From Acanthamoeba lenticulata (lineage: Eukaryota > Discosea > Longamoebia > Acanthamoebidae), in NCBI GenBank assembly GCA_002179805.1, contig NAVB01000045.1, positions 1-64,000 of the forward strand: a DNA stretch of 64,000 nucleotides, read 5' to 3'. Under the pieces are notes generated by a model, which saw only the letters and a program-made list of their open reading frames with translations, did not search any database and was not told where the DNA came from. Every line of letters starts with the position of its first letter. The stretch's first letter is position 1. The position numbers and the translations under genes were made by a program. Below are positions 1 through 12,780 of the stretch, in pieces.

Positions 1-53
1 GATTAATTTGTTTTTTAATCCATTTTTATTTTTATCTTTCATCTTATTTGCAG

Positions 54-2340
54 AGGCGGTTGGTGATGTGAACCGGTACGTGAACGAGAGCAAGAAGAAC
101 GCCGAGATGCGCCAGAAGCTGTTCCAGCTGCAGAACTCGATCAAGGACAAGGTCGACATCTTCTCGCGGATCAACCGCCAACTCGTACGCGAGGGCGTCT
201 TCCAGTCCTACGCCCTCCGTCCGCACGACCAGGGCAAGGAGATGGCCACGTACGTCAACATTCTATTATATAATTATTTAGTTTTTTGCTACTAATTTTT
301 TAAACATTTTGTTATTTTCTGATTTTGTTTTGAATTTGTTTTCGATGGTTTTCGAAACAATCAGAGAGCGATTTGGCGGGCCGTCGCAGCATTCGCCGGC
401 CAACTTCCTGCTCCATCGCGAGGGCGCACGACAGAACGTGGAGGGGACGAGCCTCCTCAACGTCTCCCTCAAGCGAATCATCTTCAAGGAGCACTACTTC
501 TTCCTCTTTGACGACTACCTCCTCGAAGTCTCCCTCCCCTCACGCTCCAACAAGTACAAATTCATTCGGTACGTTTTTTAAAAAATTAATAATTATTATA
601 TTCGAATAATAATAAGAATAATAATTGTTCATTTCTTTATTTACAGAAAAATCGAGCTGCGAGCGATGGTGACGCTGTACGCGTGGGAGAAGGACAAGGA
701 GCGCGAGCTCAAGGACCTCTTCCCGGCCAAGGCCAACGCCGCCAACGGGGACGCGCCGGACCTCTCCAACGAGATCTCCATGCTCAGCCCGGCCATCGCC
801 GAGGACGAGGACAAGTTGGTTCGCGTTCTGCCGCCACCTTACGATGAGCATGATGATGATGATGAAGACGACGAGAGCACGTCTGACTACAAACTCGCCG
901 CGCGTGCATCAGGTGCTGTCGGTGTTGGATCATACCGGGAAGCGGTTCCTGTTCAAGTTCAAGAGCACGACCGAGCGCGACGACTGGCTCGACACCCTCT
1001 CCAAGCGGTCCGCCAAATGTGCGCACACATCCCCGCCCTTGACCACCACTACTACTACTACATGCCACACGCTGACCCAAGAATCGTTTACTTTTGGTTT
1101 GCTTTTGCCAATCCATTGCAGGCAAGGCGGATCCGGCCAGCGCCATCCCCGAGCTCGAAGCGGCGGTACGTCCTGTCCTTGTTCGCCAACAATCCATGGG
1201 TTACGTGCAGCAGAGGAGTCTCACCAAAGCGCTATGTGCGTGTGTGTGCGTGCCTTGTCCAGGATCGAAGCATGTCGTCGCCGACGCCCATCCTGAGCAA
1301 CTTGCTGGGCTTTAGCGCCGCATCGAGTGCGTCGACCTTGGCCGCTTCCCCAAAACTTTCTCGAAGAAGAAGAACTCACTCGCTCGGGTGTTTGCGCAGT
1401 GTTGACGCCGCGCGAGGTCAAGCGACCCAAGAAGACCAAGAAAAAGCTGTCCAAGAAGCCGGCGACCGCTACATCGACGACCCATGGGACGTCGATTCTG
1501 GCGCTGTCGGCGCCGTCGTTGATGACGGCGGCGCAGCTGAGGAGGAAGGCCTTTGACGCGTCGACCTCGGGCGAAGACCTGATCGCGAGCGATCCCGCCA
1601 ACGTATCCATCCGCAGCGTGTCGCCCGCGGCGGCCGCGGCGGTGACGATCGCAGCGATGGCCAGCGAGCCGGGGAGCAATAACAATGCCGCCGCCGTCGC
1701 TGCCACGGCGTCACCAGCACTGACGCGGCTCAACAACCACGTCAACATCTCGTCGTCCGCGCCGTCCCTGCCGATGCCGTTGCCGCCCCTCCTGTCGCCC
1801 ACGAGCAAGCGGGAAAAGAAAAAGAAGGAAAAGGAGAGCAAGAAGGAGAGCAAGAAGGAGAAGAAGGAGAAGAAGCGCAGCGCGATGGAGGTGGCCGACC
1901 TCGACCTGGCCGGCAGCGGCAGCAAGACCGCCACGACCGCCGGCAGCTCGCGACGCAGCAAGAGCCTCGGGCCGGCGCGCTCCAAGGCGCTGCTCAAGGA
2001 GATCTCCAAGGAGCTCAGCAGCCGCGAGATGACGCAGTCGGGCGAGACGGGGCCCATCATCATTACCGAGGCGGAAGAGGGGAGCGGCCGACTCGCCAAG
2101 CTGGGCAGACGCGGGGCCATCAAGCTGGCGTCGTCACCGGTCGCCACTACCACCACCATGGCCTGGTCGCCCGCGCTGCCGGTGTCGCCACGAGCCGCGC
2201 CGCCCGAGGACCAGGTCCAGCACCAGCGGGCGCGACGGCCCAGCGGCTCGTCGTCGACTCTGGTCGTGCCCTCGGAGCCCAAGCCGCGCGCCAACACCAA
2301 GACGCGCTCCAAAACAAGCACCAGCACGCCATCGTCCTAG
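54..2340 (+). CDS. RhoGEF (DH-PH) protein, 3' part only
   Basis: The window enters this gene in an intron; the first visible exon starts after the acceptor at 53. Readable exons are about 54-249, 365-568, 648-817, 913-1018, 1122-1165, 1263-1326 and 1400-2340, all joining in frame. The first exon (EAVGDVNRYVNESKK) looks like the last helix of a DH domain. It is followed by a PH domain: SLKRIIFKEHYFFLFDDYLL in the second exon, then VLSVLDHTGKRFLFKFKS and ERDDWLDTL closing with the usual C-terminal Trp helix near 990. Family knowledge: DH-PH proteins activate Rho/Rac GTPases at membranes. The last exon encodes about 310 residues of Ser/Ala-rich, Lys/Glu-rich low complexity (a KKEKESKKE-type run near 1820) with no domain I recognise. 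The stop is TAG at 2338-2340. The gene converges on the MED12 gene 125 bp away. The N-terminus and most of the DH domain lie outside the window. Confidence 0.75.
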
Positions 2341-2464
2341 CACTTGGCCCCACATGTGACGGTCAGGCGTCATTGATCAACATGTTTGAACCAAAAGGAA
2401 ACATGTGTTTGTTTTTGTGAATTCATAAATTAGGACAACGTAACAGCACGAGAGTGTGTTGTTC

Positions 2465-5400
2465 TCACTCGAGAGCCGAGCGCTTGGTTGGCCGGCCCGG
2501 CGGTTGGGGCCGCATTCCTCCAGCCGCCGCTTCCTCCCACCCGCGCTTTCGTCCAGCTTGCTGTTGCTGCTGTTGCTGTTGCAGCAACTGCTGCTGCATC
2601 ATCGCCGCCTGCTGCTGCTGTTGCTGCTGCTGCTGGTGATGGTGCTGCTGTTGCTGATGATGGTGGTGATGTTGTTGCGGCGCCGGTGCCTGTTGTTGTT
2701 GCTGCTGGTGGGGATGATGATGGTGAACAAGATCCTCGCGCTGGGGCGGCCCCATGGGGTGGTGCTGCTGCTGTTGCTGCTGGTGGTGATGGCCCCCATG
2801 GTGGTGGTGATGCTGGCCTTCTCCTTCCTCAAAGAGAGCCGCCGCGTAGGTGAGCTGCCGTCGCGGCTGGAGGACGCCGCCAAACAGCGGCGGCGCCAGC
2901 GGCGTGTCGTCCCAGTCCTCCAGCAGCTGCCACGGGTCGAGCCCGACCGTCGGCGGGCCGCTCGGCAACGCCGCCGTCGTGCCGCCGCCGGCGGCCATGG
3001 CCGGCGAGAGCGGCGACATCAGCGACGATGACGGCGAGGCAGCCGACGATGACGATGATGGCGTGTGCGGCGACTGCGGCATGTTGCCGCCGGTCGGGTT
3101 GGCGAGCTGGGGCCGTACGACGCGCACGACGTTGGCGCCGCCGGCGTGGCGCTGGTGGAGGAACGGGAAATAGCGCTTCATCAGCTTGCGCTTGGCCTCG
3201 GGCAGCGCCGCCAGCGTGCGGCGCGAGTCTTCTCGCAGGCGCTGGCGCAGGCCCGACGAGATCGACGAGTCGTCCACGTCCTCCTCCGGCCCGCTGCCGC
3301 CACCGGCCTGCCCGCCGCCCATGACGCCATCGAGGTCGACGGCCATGCCACCGCCGCCGGCGGCGCCGCTGTTGACGAGCTCCTCGCCGTAGCTGTGGGC
3401 CAGCGCGTGGACGAGGTCGAGGAGGTCGCGGAAGAGGTCGTCGTCGTCGGCCACCACGAGGAAGGTCTTGCCAAAGAATTTGAACAATGTCAGCACCAGC
3501 TCCTCCACATATCTACAGCTTCCACCGGCCGACGCCTGCGTCCCGCCGCCGCCGCCGCTGCCGGCGAGGGCCGAGGCGGGGACGGTCGCGGTCCGCTGGT
3601 CCTTCTTGACGAGGAGCGGCAAGAGGGCGACGATGAAGCGGAGGCGGAGCCAAAGGCTCTGCCGCGCGAGCCACACGCGGGCCGGGTCGGCCAGCGCCGC
3701 GGCCGAGGTCGTGCGGTCGCCCTGCAGCATGGCCCGCAGCTGCGCCGTGAGCGAGACGACAAAGGCCTGCTTCTGCTCCGTCGTCGCCTGCAGCAGGCCC
3801 GGCGTCACCACCTCGAAGAAGGCCGCCTGCAGCTCCATGTTGGCCCGCGCGGCCTCCTCCCACCCGGCGGCCGCCCCTGTCATCGCCGCGGCAGCGGCCG
3901 CCGATGTCGACGTCGATGACGTCATCATCATCATCGCCGCGGCCGTTCCGGTGGTCGGCGAGGAGTATGCGTCGACACTGCCCTCGAGGGCGCAGCTGCA
4001 CAAGAAAAAAAAATATATTCCAATTAAAATGAAAACGAAAAACGAAAGCGAAAGCGAAAAATGAAGGAGGAAGGGGGGCGTACACGGCGGCGAGGTGGTC
4101 GTGGAAGGGGACGAGGCCGAGGAGGGCGTCGCGGGCCTCGAGGATGGTCTGTACATGTCGGAAGAAGTCCTTCTCAAAGTGGGCGCCCAGGAGGCACACC
4201 AGCTGCCCAAAGACCGACGCGCTCATCTCCTCCCCGCCCCAGCCGCCCGTCGTCGCCGCCGGCGCCGTTGCCGCTGTCGTCGATTGCGCCAAAGTCGTCG
4301 TCATCGGCGCGCCGGCGTGATTGCCGAGCAGCCGCGCCAGCAGCCGATTCACCAAAAACACACGGCTGCCTCCAGGCAACTGCACATTCCACAAAAAAAT
4401 ATAAGAAAACAAGGTATAATTAATAAAATAATTCAAAAATTAGAAAAAAAAAGAGAATTGTTGACAAATACCTCGTGGCCGTGATTGCCGGCAAAGGAGG
4501 CGCGGTCCATGTTGGCCATCCAGTCGAGGAGGTGGCCCGCCGTGAGCTGGAGGGTCCACACGTTGAGGCCGTCCAGGATGAGGTTGAGCGTCTCCTCGGC
4601 CGAGTGGCCCAGCGGCGTCTTGGGCGACATGCGCGGCGTCACGGGCGTCTTGTGCATCATCGCCTGGCGGGTCTCGCGCGCGTGAGCTTCTTCCTCTTCA
4701 TCATCATCATCAACATCATCATGGAAGCAGGAGGAGCTGTCGTACAAAGGAGGGGCTGCCGCCCTCGGGCATGGCCATCATCATCATGTGGGGCGCCTGC
4801 ATCAGGGCGTCGCCGGCCTTGGGCCCGGCCTGCTGCTGCTGTTGCTGCTGCTGGCGGTCGTGATGCCACGCGGCGACCTCCTCGCACTCGGCGAAGCGGT
4901 GGAGCAGGTCGGCCAGGTAGCCCTGCAGGTACAGCTGCAGCTGCTGCTCCATGGCGCCCCGCTCCTGCTGCTGTTGAAGCTGCTGTTGGGCCGGGTCGAG
5001 CCGACGCGAGCTCAGCACGTCGAGCAGCGCCGGCAGCGCGTTCTGGCTCACGAACGCGCCCTCGTGCTGCACACAATCATGTTTTAATATTCAAAACATA
5101 AAATAAAAATATTTTAAATATTATTATTAATATTATAAACTGGAGACGTACGTCTTTGGCGAGGGCGAGGAGCGGCGCGAGGTAGGCCGCCGGGACGCAG
5201 CTGATGAGGAAGAGGAGCAGCCGCGCCAGCGCGTGGAAATCCTGCGCCTGGTCGAGCACCTGAAACACGTGCTGCAGGTCGACGTCCGAACACGTCGTCG
5301 TAGTCGTCGTGATGGCGGCCGGGAACACGGACTTGGCGGGCGCAAAGCAGGCGCGCACGCAAGCCGAGAGCCACTCGGTCATGAGGCACAAGTAGTAGCG

Positions 5401-8400
5401 CGGCGTGCCGGCCATCAGCTGTGCAAACGCCTCCTTGATCCTTTCCCTGCGTGTGTGACATTCCATGAATAAAAATATATATTAAAAGTGCAATGGGGCG
5501 TAAGTACGGGTCGCCCTGGAGGGACTCGGCAAGCTCGTGTTCGACGAAGCGGGTGGCCTCCTCGAACAGGGCCGCGTGGTGAAAGAAGAAGAAGGGCAGA
5601 CCGACGCTCTCGTCGCCGTCGACGGACATGGCCGCCGCGGCGCTGTCCTGGTCGCCTGGCGCAGCCGCGGCCGCGGCTGCCGCGGCTGCCGATGAGGACG
5701 ACGACGACGACGGTGGCGGCCATCGGAAGGCCGACGTAGGAACGCTCTGCGGGTTGAGGTAAAGCGACGTCAACTTCAACACCCGCACCGCCTGCACCAC
5801 GTCCTCCTGTTCACGCCATTGGCCACACGGCACGTGTGAGCGAGAAAGTAAAGAAAGAGAAGGAGTCGAAGAAAAGGGAAAAAGAAAGGCCGGGAGCGGA
5901 CCTTGACCCGATCGAGGCCGAAGAGGACGACACGCCGCTGGTTGTGTTCGTGCCGGTGGGTCCCGGACGCCAGCGGGATGGGTATGTCCCGCACATACCG
6001 CCGCAGCCGCTCGGCCTTGTCCTGTTTCACGCGTAACAATTGGTCAGCTCGAGCTCTTCCGGTATTTTTTGTTTATTATTTTATTTTATTTGTGGAGTTG
6101 AGTCGTACCTGGTCGGGCCACGAGGGCTCAAACACGCCGGAAGCGATGAGGTGCCGCACAAACGCGTCGTGCGAGAAGAGGTCGTGTCGGATCAGCTCCC
6201 CAAAGAACGCCACGATCTGCTGCGCTTCTGCTTGCGGCCGCCGCCAATCGTGAGTGATTTTAAAGACGACGACGACGACGGAGCATCATGCGTGGGGACG
6301 GAGGGTTCATCAATCACAAACGAACCGTCGTCGGAGCGGTCCTTCTCGAGGAAGGAGAGGAGGAGGGCCTGCAGCTCCGGCCGGTGCTTGGTCTTGCGGT
6401 CGACCACGTCGCAGTGCCGCCGGAGCACAGCCGCCGCCGTGAAGGCCCGGTAAGCCACCTCCTTCCGGTGCCGCGTCGTGGCCCATCGGCAGACCATCCG
6501 CATGATCTCCATGTCGACCTTCTGCTTTACGATTAAAAATTAAAAATGAAATGCTACAAAAATGCGAAGAATAAAGGCGCGCGTACGCTGTCCGGATAGG
6601 CGGTGAGCGAATGCTCGCACCACGAGGGGAAAAGCCTCCTGTACAGGGTGGTGATGCTCACGCCCGGCCTCCCGAACGAGTCGAGCAACTGCTCCCCGCA
6701 AAAAGTTAGAATTATTCATTTAAATTTGTATTTGACAAAAAGAAAAAATTAAGAAAGAAAAAGGCGAACCTCGACGACCGTGGCCATGGTGAGGTGGGTC
6801 GAGTGATAGCTCGGCGGCGATCGCACGTTCGCCCGCGCCTCGTGCAAAAGGCGCTGCACAAGCCAGCCACGAGGTTTCATGAGACCAACACGTACGTAAG
6901 ACACGGGTGGCGTGAGTGGCCAGGAGGGAGCGCGTACGTTGTATTTGGCAAAAAGAGGAAAATTGTAGTGCTGGTCGCCGAACTGCGCGGCGTGGAGCGG
7001 CACCAGCAGCTCCTTGTCGATGTGGTACAACACGTCTGGCGGCACCACCTGCATTTGTGATGTGCGTTACGATGATTGGTGTTAACGAAATTCAATATAT
7101 ATATATATTTAAAAAAAAAGGAGGGGGTTCGCACCTGGATAGCATATCGCAAAACATTTGAAACGCTTTTGTACAAATAGTTTCGGCTCTCCCAGTCGCT
7201 CAGTACGTCCGCGCCCACCTCAGAAGAAAGCTGGCAATAAAAAGAAATATTAATTGCGTGATTTGTTTTCTTGAAAAAGAAAAAAAATGGAGGGGAAAAG
7301 CGGGGGTTGGTTGTGTACCTTGGAGAGGGCGGCGATCGCGTAGCGGACAAACCGCTTGACTCGCGGCTTCCACTTGCACATGTCGGCCAGGTAGTTGAAG
7401 AGCACCGAGAGGATGAGCGACTGGTCGTCCAGCGAGGAGAAAAACGCTGAAGAAGAAGAAGAGGATGATGATGAAGAAGAAGAAGAAGAAGTGTAGCTGG
7501 CAAGCTTCTCGACGAGGCGGTCGAGCAGCATCTTGCGCGCGAGCAATCGCTCGCTGTAGTTCCAATGGATGAGGTTGACCGTGTAGGCAAACTTGGCGTA
7601 CCAGGCCTCCAGCTTGGCCTCGTCCTCGTTTGCGGGCGCAAATCCGCCTCCTCTCCCGCTGCCACTTGCTCCTCCCGCCATCGTCGCCGTCGTTGTTGTC
7701 GTTGTCGTCGTGGTGGAGGTCAACGACGCGGCGTCCTTCTCTCCGTCGATGGGCGCGGCGATGTTGGCCAGCGCTGCTGGCCGCAGCGCGTCGTCGGGCG
7801 CGGCCTTGGGCGTCGCTGGTGGCGGTTGCTTTGGTGTGCCCATTGATGATGTTGAGGAAGAAGATGAGGATGTGGAGGCAGAAGAAGAGGAAGAAGAAGA
7901 AGGTCGTCGCAAGCGAAGGATGGAGAGCAAGTATTTGCTGGCCTGCGCGCCGTTGCTGAGGCCCAGATTACTGCGTTCGGTGAGGAGATCGAACAGGTAG
8001 TCCACGATTGTCTTGGTCCAGTCCTCCGCAACGTTCACTCGCGTACGCTAATAATTAATTTTGGTTTTCGATGAGATTTTAAATATCGAAATATCGAAAT
8101 TATTTTTTAAAAAACTTGAAAAACGGAACAGAACGCACTTTGTTGCCGGTTTGCTTGAGCCTATTGTTGGCGCACTGTGCGAGCTTGATGAACCATGTCG
8201 CGCGCAGCAGCGGCACCTTGCGCACGGCCAACACCTCAAGCAGCTGCGTGTGGCGGTACCTGTCGTCCACCACGAGGAACCCTAGTGTGAGCACAGCGCC
8301 AGTAGCCTTCTTGTTGCTGCTTTTGCTGCTGAAGCGAGTACCCGTAAGGAGCGCGCGTGATGAGCAGGTGCAGCGGTTCAGACTCGGCGAGGCTCTGAAT

Positions 8401-9739
8401 AAAGGCCTCCTTGTGCTGCGCCGACGGCAGCGGTTGCAGGCTGGGCAGCTTGGGCTGCACGCCCCGGCCCTTGGCGGTCTTGCGCTCCTTGAGGGCGTTG
8501 AAGGCGGACAACTGTTTTTGGAGGAAGGGAAGGGAAGAGATGAGCATGAGCCGACATCGCCACAGGCCAGAGAGGACGACAACGTACATCCTTGCGGGGC
8601 CGACACTTCATCATCCAGCTGGCCTCATTGACGAGTTTGAGCAGCTGGGCCTTGGCGTTGGAGCACAACGTCTCCATGTCGTCATCCGGCTGCTTGGGGA
8701 AGAACACCGTTCGCATCGTCCCAAACTCGTTCTAGACGGAAAAGAAGAATATGACGATGATGGAAGAAGAAGCCAGTCAGTTAACCACCACGATGGCGAG
8801 GGAGACTGTGGCTGGCTCGTCGTACAGTGACGGCAGCGGGTTCAAGGTAGCCGCCTGAGATGGTGTGCCGGGCAAAGGCGTCCTCGCCTGCCGAGGGCAC
8901 CAGCGGATAGAAGCCCGGCACGTCGAGGCTGTCGCTGAGCGGCTTGCGGTCGGGCGGCCGTGTGAGGACGTACTTCTTGGGCGGCGGGTACTGCGATACG
9001 GGCTGCGGCACGGGCGCAGGTGGGTTGCTGTAGAGCTGCGGCGGTGCGCCGCTCGAGCCCGATGACGGCCTACAACGCCGTTCGTGATTTAAATGATTTA
9101 ATCAAATGCACCAGCTAATTCGCAAAAAGATTTAAAATATATAAATTAAAAATATATAAAAAGTTGGCTAGATGATGTGTACCGCGAGACGTAGACGCGG
9201 CCAGGCACGGGTTGACCGTAGGCCGAGGGGTTGTGGTGAGCCCCATGCGGGTGCGCTGAAGGATTGTGCCCAGAATGTGAATGCTGCTGGTGCGGGGCGT
9301 GCGCAGTATGTTGCTGGGCGTGCTGGTGGGAAGGGTGCGCGTGAGATCCGTGTGGATGCTGCGGTGGGGCTGCTCCATGAATCTGGTGATGATGCTGGGG
9401 CGGGATGGATTGATGCTGGTGCTGGCCCGCGTAGAGGGGATGTGAGGAGACTTGAGCGTGCGGAGGCATCACGACACGTCCCTGCTGCTGTCCCTGCTGC
9501 GGCATATAGGCCCCAGGAGCTGCATGGTGCAATGAAAAGAGAGGGTGGGTGAGCGTAGCTCACAAATGAACCCAATTTGTATCAATTGAGAGTCGAAGTT
9601 CTTAATTTGCGCTTATATCTCGAGCCGAGGATAAGGAAGGAAGAGGATTTGAAATACCAGGTTCTCTTCGCGTTGGTTGCTGCTGGTAGTTGCCCCTTCG
9701 TGCGCCACTCCCACCCCCTGTGGCCGATCGATTGTGCAT
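2465..9739 (-). CDS. MED12: Mediator complex subunit 12 (MED12)
   Basis: A multi-exon minus-strand gene. Family knowledge: MED12 belongs to the Mediator kinase module and activates CDK8-cyclin C. Conserved blocks appear in order. KKYVLTRPPDRKPLSDSLD and DVPGFYPL (near 8950) give the N-terminal Med12 segment. VPLLRATWFIKL (near 8200) matches the VPVMRAAWLIK block of animal MED12. The block around HWNYSERLLARKMLLDRLV (near 7540) matches its WDYTEKLAMFMFQDGMLDR region. FFGELIRHDLFSHDAF (near 6180) matches CELIRHDVFSHNMY. Near 5960 PIPLASGTHRHEHNQRRVVL matches PIPQEESCSHECNQRLVVL. The C-terminus (3000-2465) is very rich in Gln and His (CAG/CAC tracts). I chose the start at 9739: exon 1 (9658-9739) begins MHNRSATGGG and splices in phase 1 to 9519, giving APGAYMPQQG. 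Several internal exon limits are approximate. Confidence 0.85.
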
Positions 9740-10237
9740 TGTGCGGTCAAAATTGCCTCTTACTCTTGTTGCGGTCTCGCGCCCGTAGGAGAGACCTTCC
9801 TCTCCACTGATTCACCCCTTCTGCGCGCCCGCAACAACTTCTCTCTTCCTTCCCGTCCAATCTTTCTTCCTCTCGATCTCGCAAGCTTGCCGCCGCACGT
9901 CTCCCCAAGGCCCTCTTCCCCCCGCGTGTTGTCCACCAACACTCGCTGCCCAAAAGTGCGCAGTTCGCAATTTCTCGCGAATTCTCGGCATGCCAGCGGC
10001 AACGCGTTCGAAAAATGTCTCGTTTAGGTACCCATCTTCTGGTGTGTTGTCCCTCTCCTATTTGTGACCCTCTTACCGTCACCTCGGAGAAGCAGCTCAC
10101 GCGGACAAGAAGCAACACAAGGCCTGCAAGCCTTTCCGACGGATCTGGCGCTGCCGAGAGTGACGAATCCATACAAGAACAGTTTACTTTGGCTTGGCTC
10201 ACTTGCCCGCAAATTGGTGAAGAAGCAAGAACATGGT
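9740..10237. other. Intergenic, MED12 upstream region
   Basis: A 498-bp stretch between the MED12 start and the stop of the coiled-coil gene upstream. It is pyrimidine-rich on the plus strand around 9830-9930. It must hold the MED12 promoter and the 3' UTR of the upstream gene. I see no convincing ORF, RNA gene or repeat in it. Confidence 0.5.
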
Positions 10238-12078
10238 TTACGCGTTGGTGGTCTGCTCGCGGCGGTTGTAGCCGCCCTTGTTCTTGGGCAGGTAGGCCCT
10301 CCGCTCCTCGAGCTCGCGCTCCAGCCACCACGTGGCGCCCTTGGGCAGCCTCTGCTTGGCCTCCTCGAGGTAGACCTCGGCTTCGGCCAGCCGCTGGCGC
10401 GCCTCCTCGACGGCAGCCTCGGCCGCGGCCTTGGCCTCCTCCGAGCGCGCACGCGCCTGCTCGGCCTCGCCACGGGCCTGGGTGGCCTGGCGGGCGGCCT
10501 CCTCGGCCGCAGCACGAGCGTCGGTGGCCTGACGCGAGGCCTCCTCAGCCGCCGCACGGGCGGCCGACGCCTGACGCGCCGACGCCTCGGCCTGTGCGCG
10601 GGCCTGCTCGGCCTGGTGCCTGGCCTGCGTCGCCTGCTCGGCGGCCTCCTCGGCCGCGGCGCGCGCCTCCGAAGCCTGCTGCGAGGCCTGCTCGGCGGCA
10701 GCGCGGGCCTGCGACGCCTGGTGCGCTGATGCGTCAGCGGCCTGGCGCGCCTGCTCGGCCACCGTGCGCGACGCCGTAGCCTTGTCGGCGGCCTCCTTGG
10801 CCACCTGGGCCGCGCGGTCGGCCTTCTTCACGGCGGCCTCCTGCGTGATCTTGGCGCGCCTCAGCGGCAGCGGGTCCGACGACAGGTGCTGGGCAAGCTC
10901 GTTCTTGGCGCGGTTCTTCTGCACGATGGTGCCCTCCTCGGAGAGGCGCTGGAGCTCGGCCGTGCGGCCGTTGAAGGCGTCCTCCTGGGCCTTGAGCTCA
11001 GCAAGCGCGGCCTCGAGCTCGGCCTTGGCCGCCTGCAGCTCGTCCTCCCTAGCGCGGGCCTCGGCCTCCTCGGCCTTGGCCTTCTCCTCGGTGCTGCGCG
11101 CCTGGTCGGCGTCGGCCTTGGCCTCAGCCTCGCGCTGCTTGGCCTCGGCTTCGGCCTGGAGCGCGGCCGCCTCGCGCTGCTTGGCTTCGGCCTCGCGAGC
11201 GCGCGCGTCGGCTTCACGCGACTTGGCCTCGGCCTCGCGGGCCTTGGCCTCAGCCTCGGCGGCCAGGGCGTCAGCCTCGCGGGCCTTGGCCTCGGCCTCA
11301 GCGGCCAGGGCGTCGGCCTCGCGAGCCTTGGCCTCGTTCTCGGCCGTCAGCGCAGCAGCCTCACGGGACTTGGCTTCGGCCTCGCGCGACGTGGCCTCAG
11401 CCAGCGCAGCGGCGGCCTCAGCGTCACGGGCGGCCGAGGCGGCAAAGGCGGCGGAGACCTCTTCGAAGATCTTCTGGGCCTTGGCGATCTCCTCCTTGGA
11501 GCCCTGGGGCGCGTTGACGAGCACATGCCAGTCGAGGTTGTACTTGAAAGTGAGGATGTGCGTGAGCGGCACGCGCTTGGGCGTGCCCACGATGGCGCCC
11601 GTCGACCGCAGCCGGTCCCTCATCGCCTGTCCGTGCATGTCACCATTTTAAATTAAATAATTGTTTGTTACTTGCGTAGCCAAGGAACAACAGCGCAAGG
11701 CAATAAAGAGCGAAAGCGAAAGAGGGGGCGGTACCTGGACGGTGAGGGTCTCCTTGAAGTGCTCGAGGAAGCGGTGGGCCTGGAACTCGTCGAGGTCGCA
11801 CCCCTCGGCGCGCTTGGCCTCGTCGAGCTCGATGGCCTTGTGAACGAACTGCCACACCTTCTCGGCCTCCTTCTCGCCGAACTCCTGCGTTTTATAAAAC
11901 AACCGCGTGCGGGCCGGTGTTGGATTCAGTGTTCGGGGCTCAAACGATCAAAACAGAACCGCTGTGGTTGTACCTCCCAGAAGGCGTTGAGGAACCAGAC
12001 GGCCTGGTCCTTGTGCGTCCGAGTAATGAGCTCATCAAGCTTCTCCTTATCGTTGGAGCCCTTGAGGGTGGTCGCCAT
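10238..12078 (-). CDS. Ala/Glu-rich coiled-coil protein, unknown function
   Basis: Three exons with clean GT-AG joins: 11974-12078, 11735-11884 and 10238-11626. The first about 120 residues are globular and start MATTLKGSNDKEKLDEL. They contain AVWFLNAFWE, KVWQFVHKAIELD, FQAHRFLEHFKETLTV and a VPLTHILTFKYNLDWHVLV segment. I do not recognise this as a named family. The rest, about 430 residues, is almost pure coiled coil of Ala, Glu, Lys and Arg. Its first half repeats 14-residue blocks of the type EAEAKAREADALAA. The second half repeats ARAAAEEASRQATD-type blocks. A short non-repetitive hinge (FNGRTAELQRLSEEGTIVQ to LPLRRAKIT) separates them. The C-terminus (KGATWWLERELEERRAYLP then KNKGGYNRREQTTNA) is non-repetitive. 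The pattern suggests a long cytoplasmic rod with an N-terminal head; that role is inference. Confidence 0.7.
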
Positions 12079-12263
12079 GGCTTCTTGTTGTGTGGTTGGG
12101 TGCAAAAGACACAGGGCAGACGGGCTGTTGAGGTAATAAACCGCCGTCGACAATATTCAAAGCGAGAGCATGGCCGAGGACAAGGACAACCTCTCCGCCC
12201 ACGCTCGACGCCCATGCCCGACCACGACCGCCGATGCTTCGGTCGCCTGCTGTTGGCCATCTT

Positions 12264-12370
12264 CTAGAGGCCCAGCTGGCGCATGACCTCTGCCACACAT
12301 TGCGCGTGCGTGTCCTGCTTGTTGGCGAACACCAGAAGCGCAGCGCCAGAGCTTGTCGGCGTTAAGCAAG
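12264..12370 (-). pseudogene. Relic of an ARF-family GTPase
   Basis: Read on the minus strand, this piece gives AALLVFANKQD, the guanine-specificity (NKxD) block of ARF GTPases. It is followed by CVAEVMRQLGL and an immediate TAG at 12264-12266. Just upstream, in a different frame, LNADKLW matches the MLNEDELRD segment that normally precedes AALLVFANKQD, so there is a frameshift of one base (or a loss of two). No P-loop, switch region or C-terminal helix was found around it. The combination of frameshift, early stop and missing flanks argues for a dead fragment. It lies in the 12079-12780 spacer, where I see no other gene. Confidence 0.5.
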
Positions 12371-12780
12371 GCATGGCATGGATGGCTGAAAACCTCCGGC
12401 CTCAACTGAGCTGAGATCATGATGGATGCTCTTCGCCACTTACTTGTATAGAGCACAAGACCATAAAAGCACGTCCAAAAAGATGGTTCTCTCATTAAAG
12501 AAGGTAGTTAGGTTTATGTCTTTGAAGCGTAACAACAAGGGCGTCTCTGACGCCAATAAATAGAAGCTTGTGACTGGCTTGTGGTTGTTACGACATGCCT
12601 CGTGAGAAGGAGAGCAACAACAGGCACCGAGCAGGCCAAGTGATGTAGTCTGTACATGATGATGATTATGAAGATGACGACGCTGATTTGGCGTTGAATG
12701 AAGAAGCATGAGCCATCGGCCGTGGCAGCTCTCACCACGGCTTACGAGCCCTTGATCGTGCATGACGCCAGTCAAGCCGC

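Noticed and set aside
10764..11656. Long plus-strand ORFs opposite the Ala/Glu coiled-coil gene
   Set aside because: They mirror the GC-rich repeat of the minus-strand gene; the residues are Ser/Ala/Leu-only shadows.
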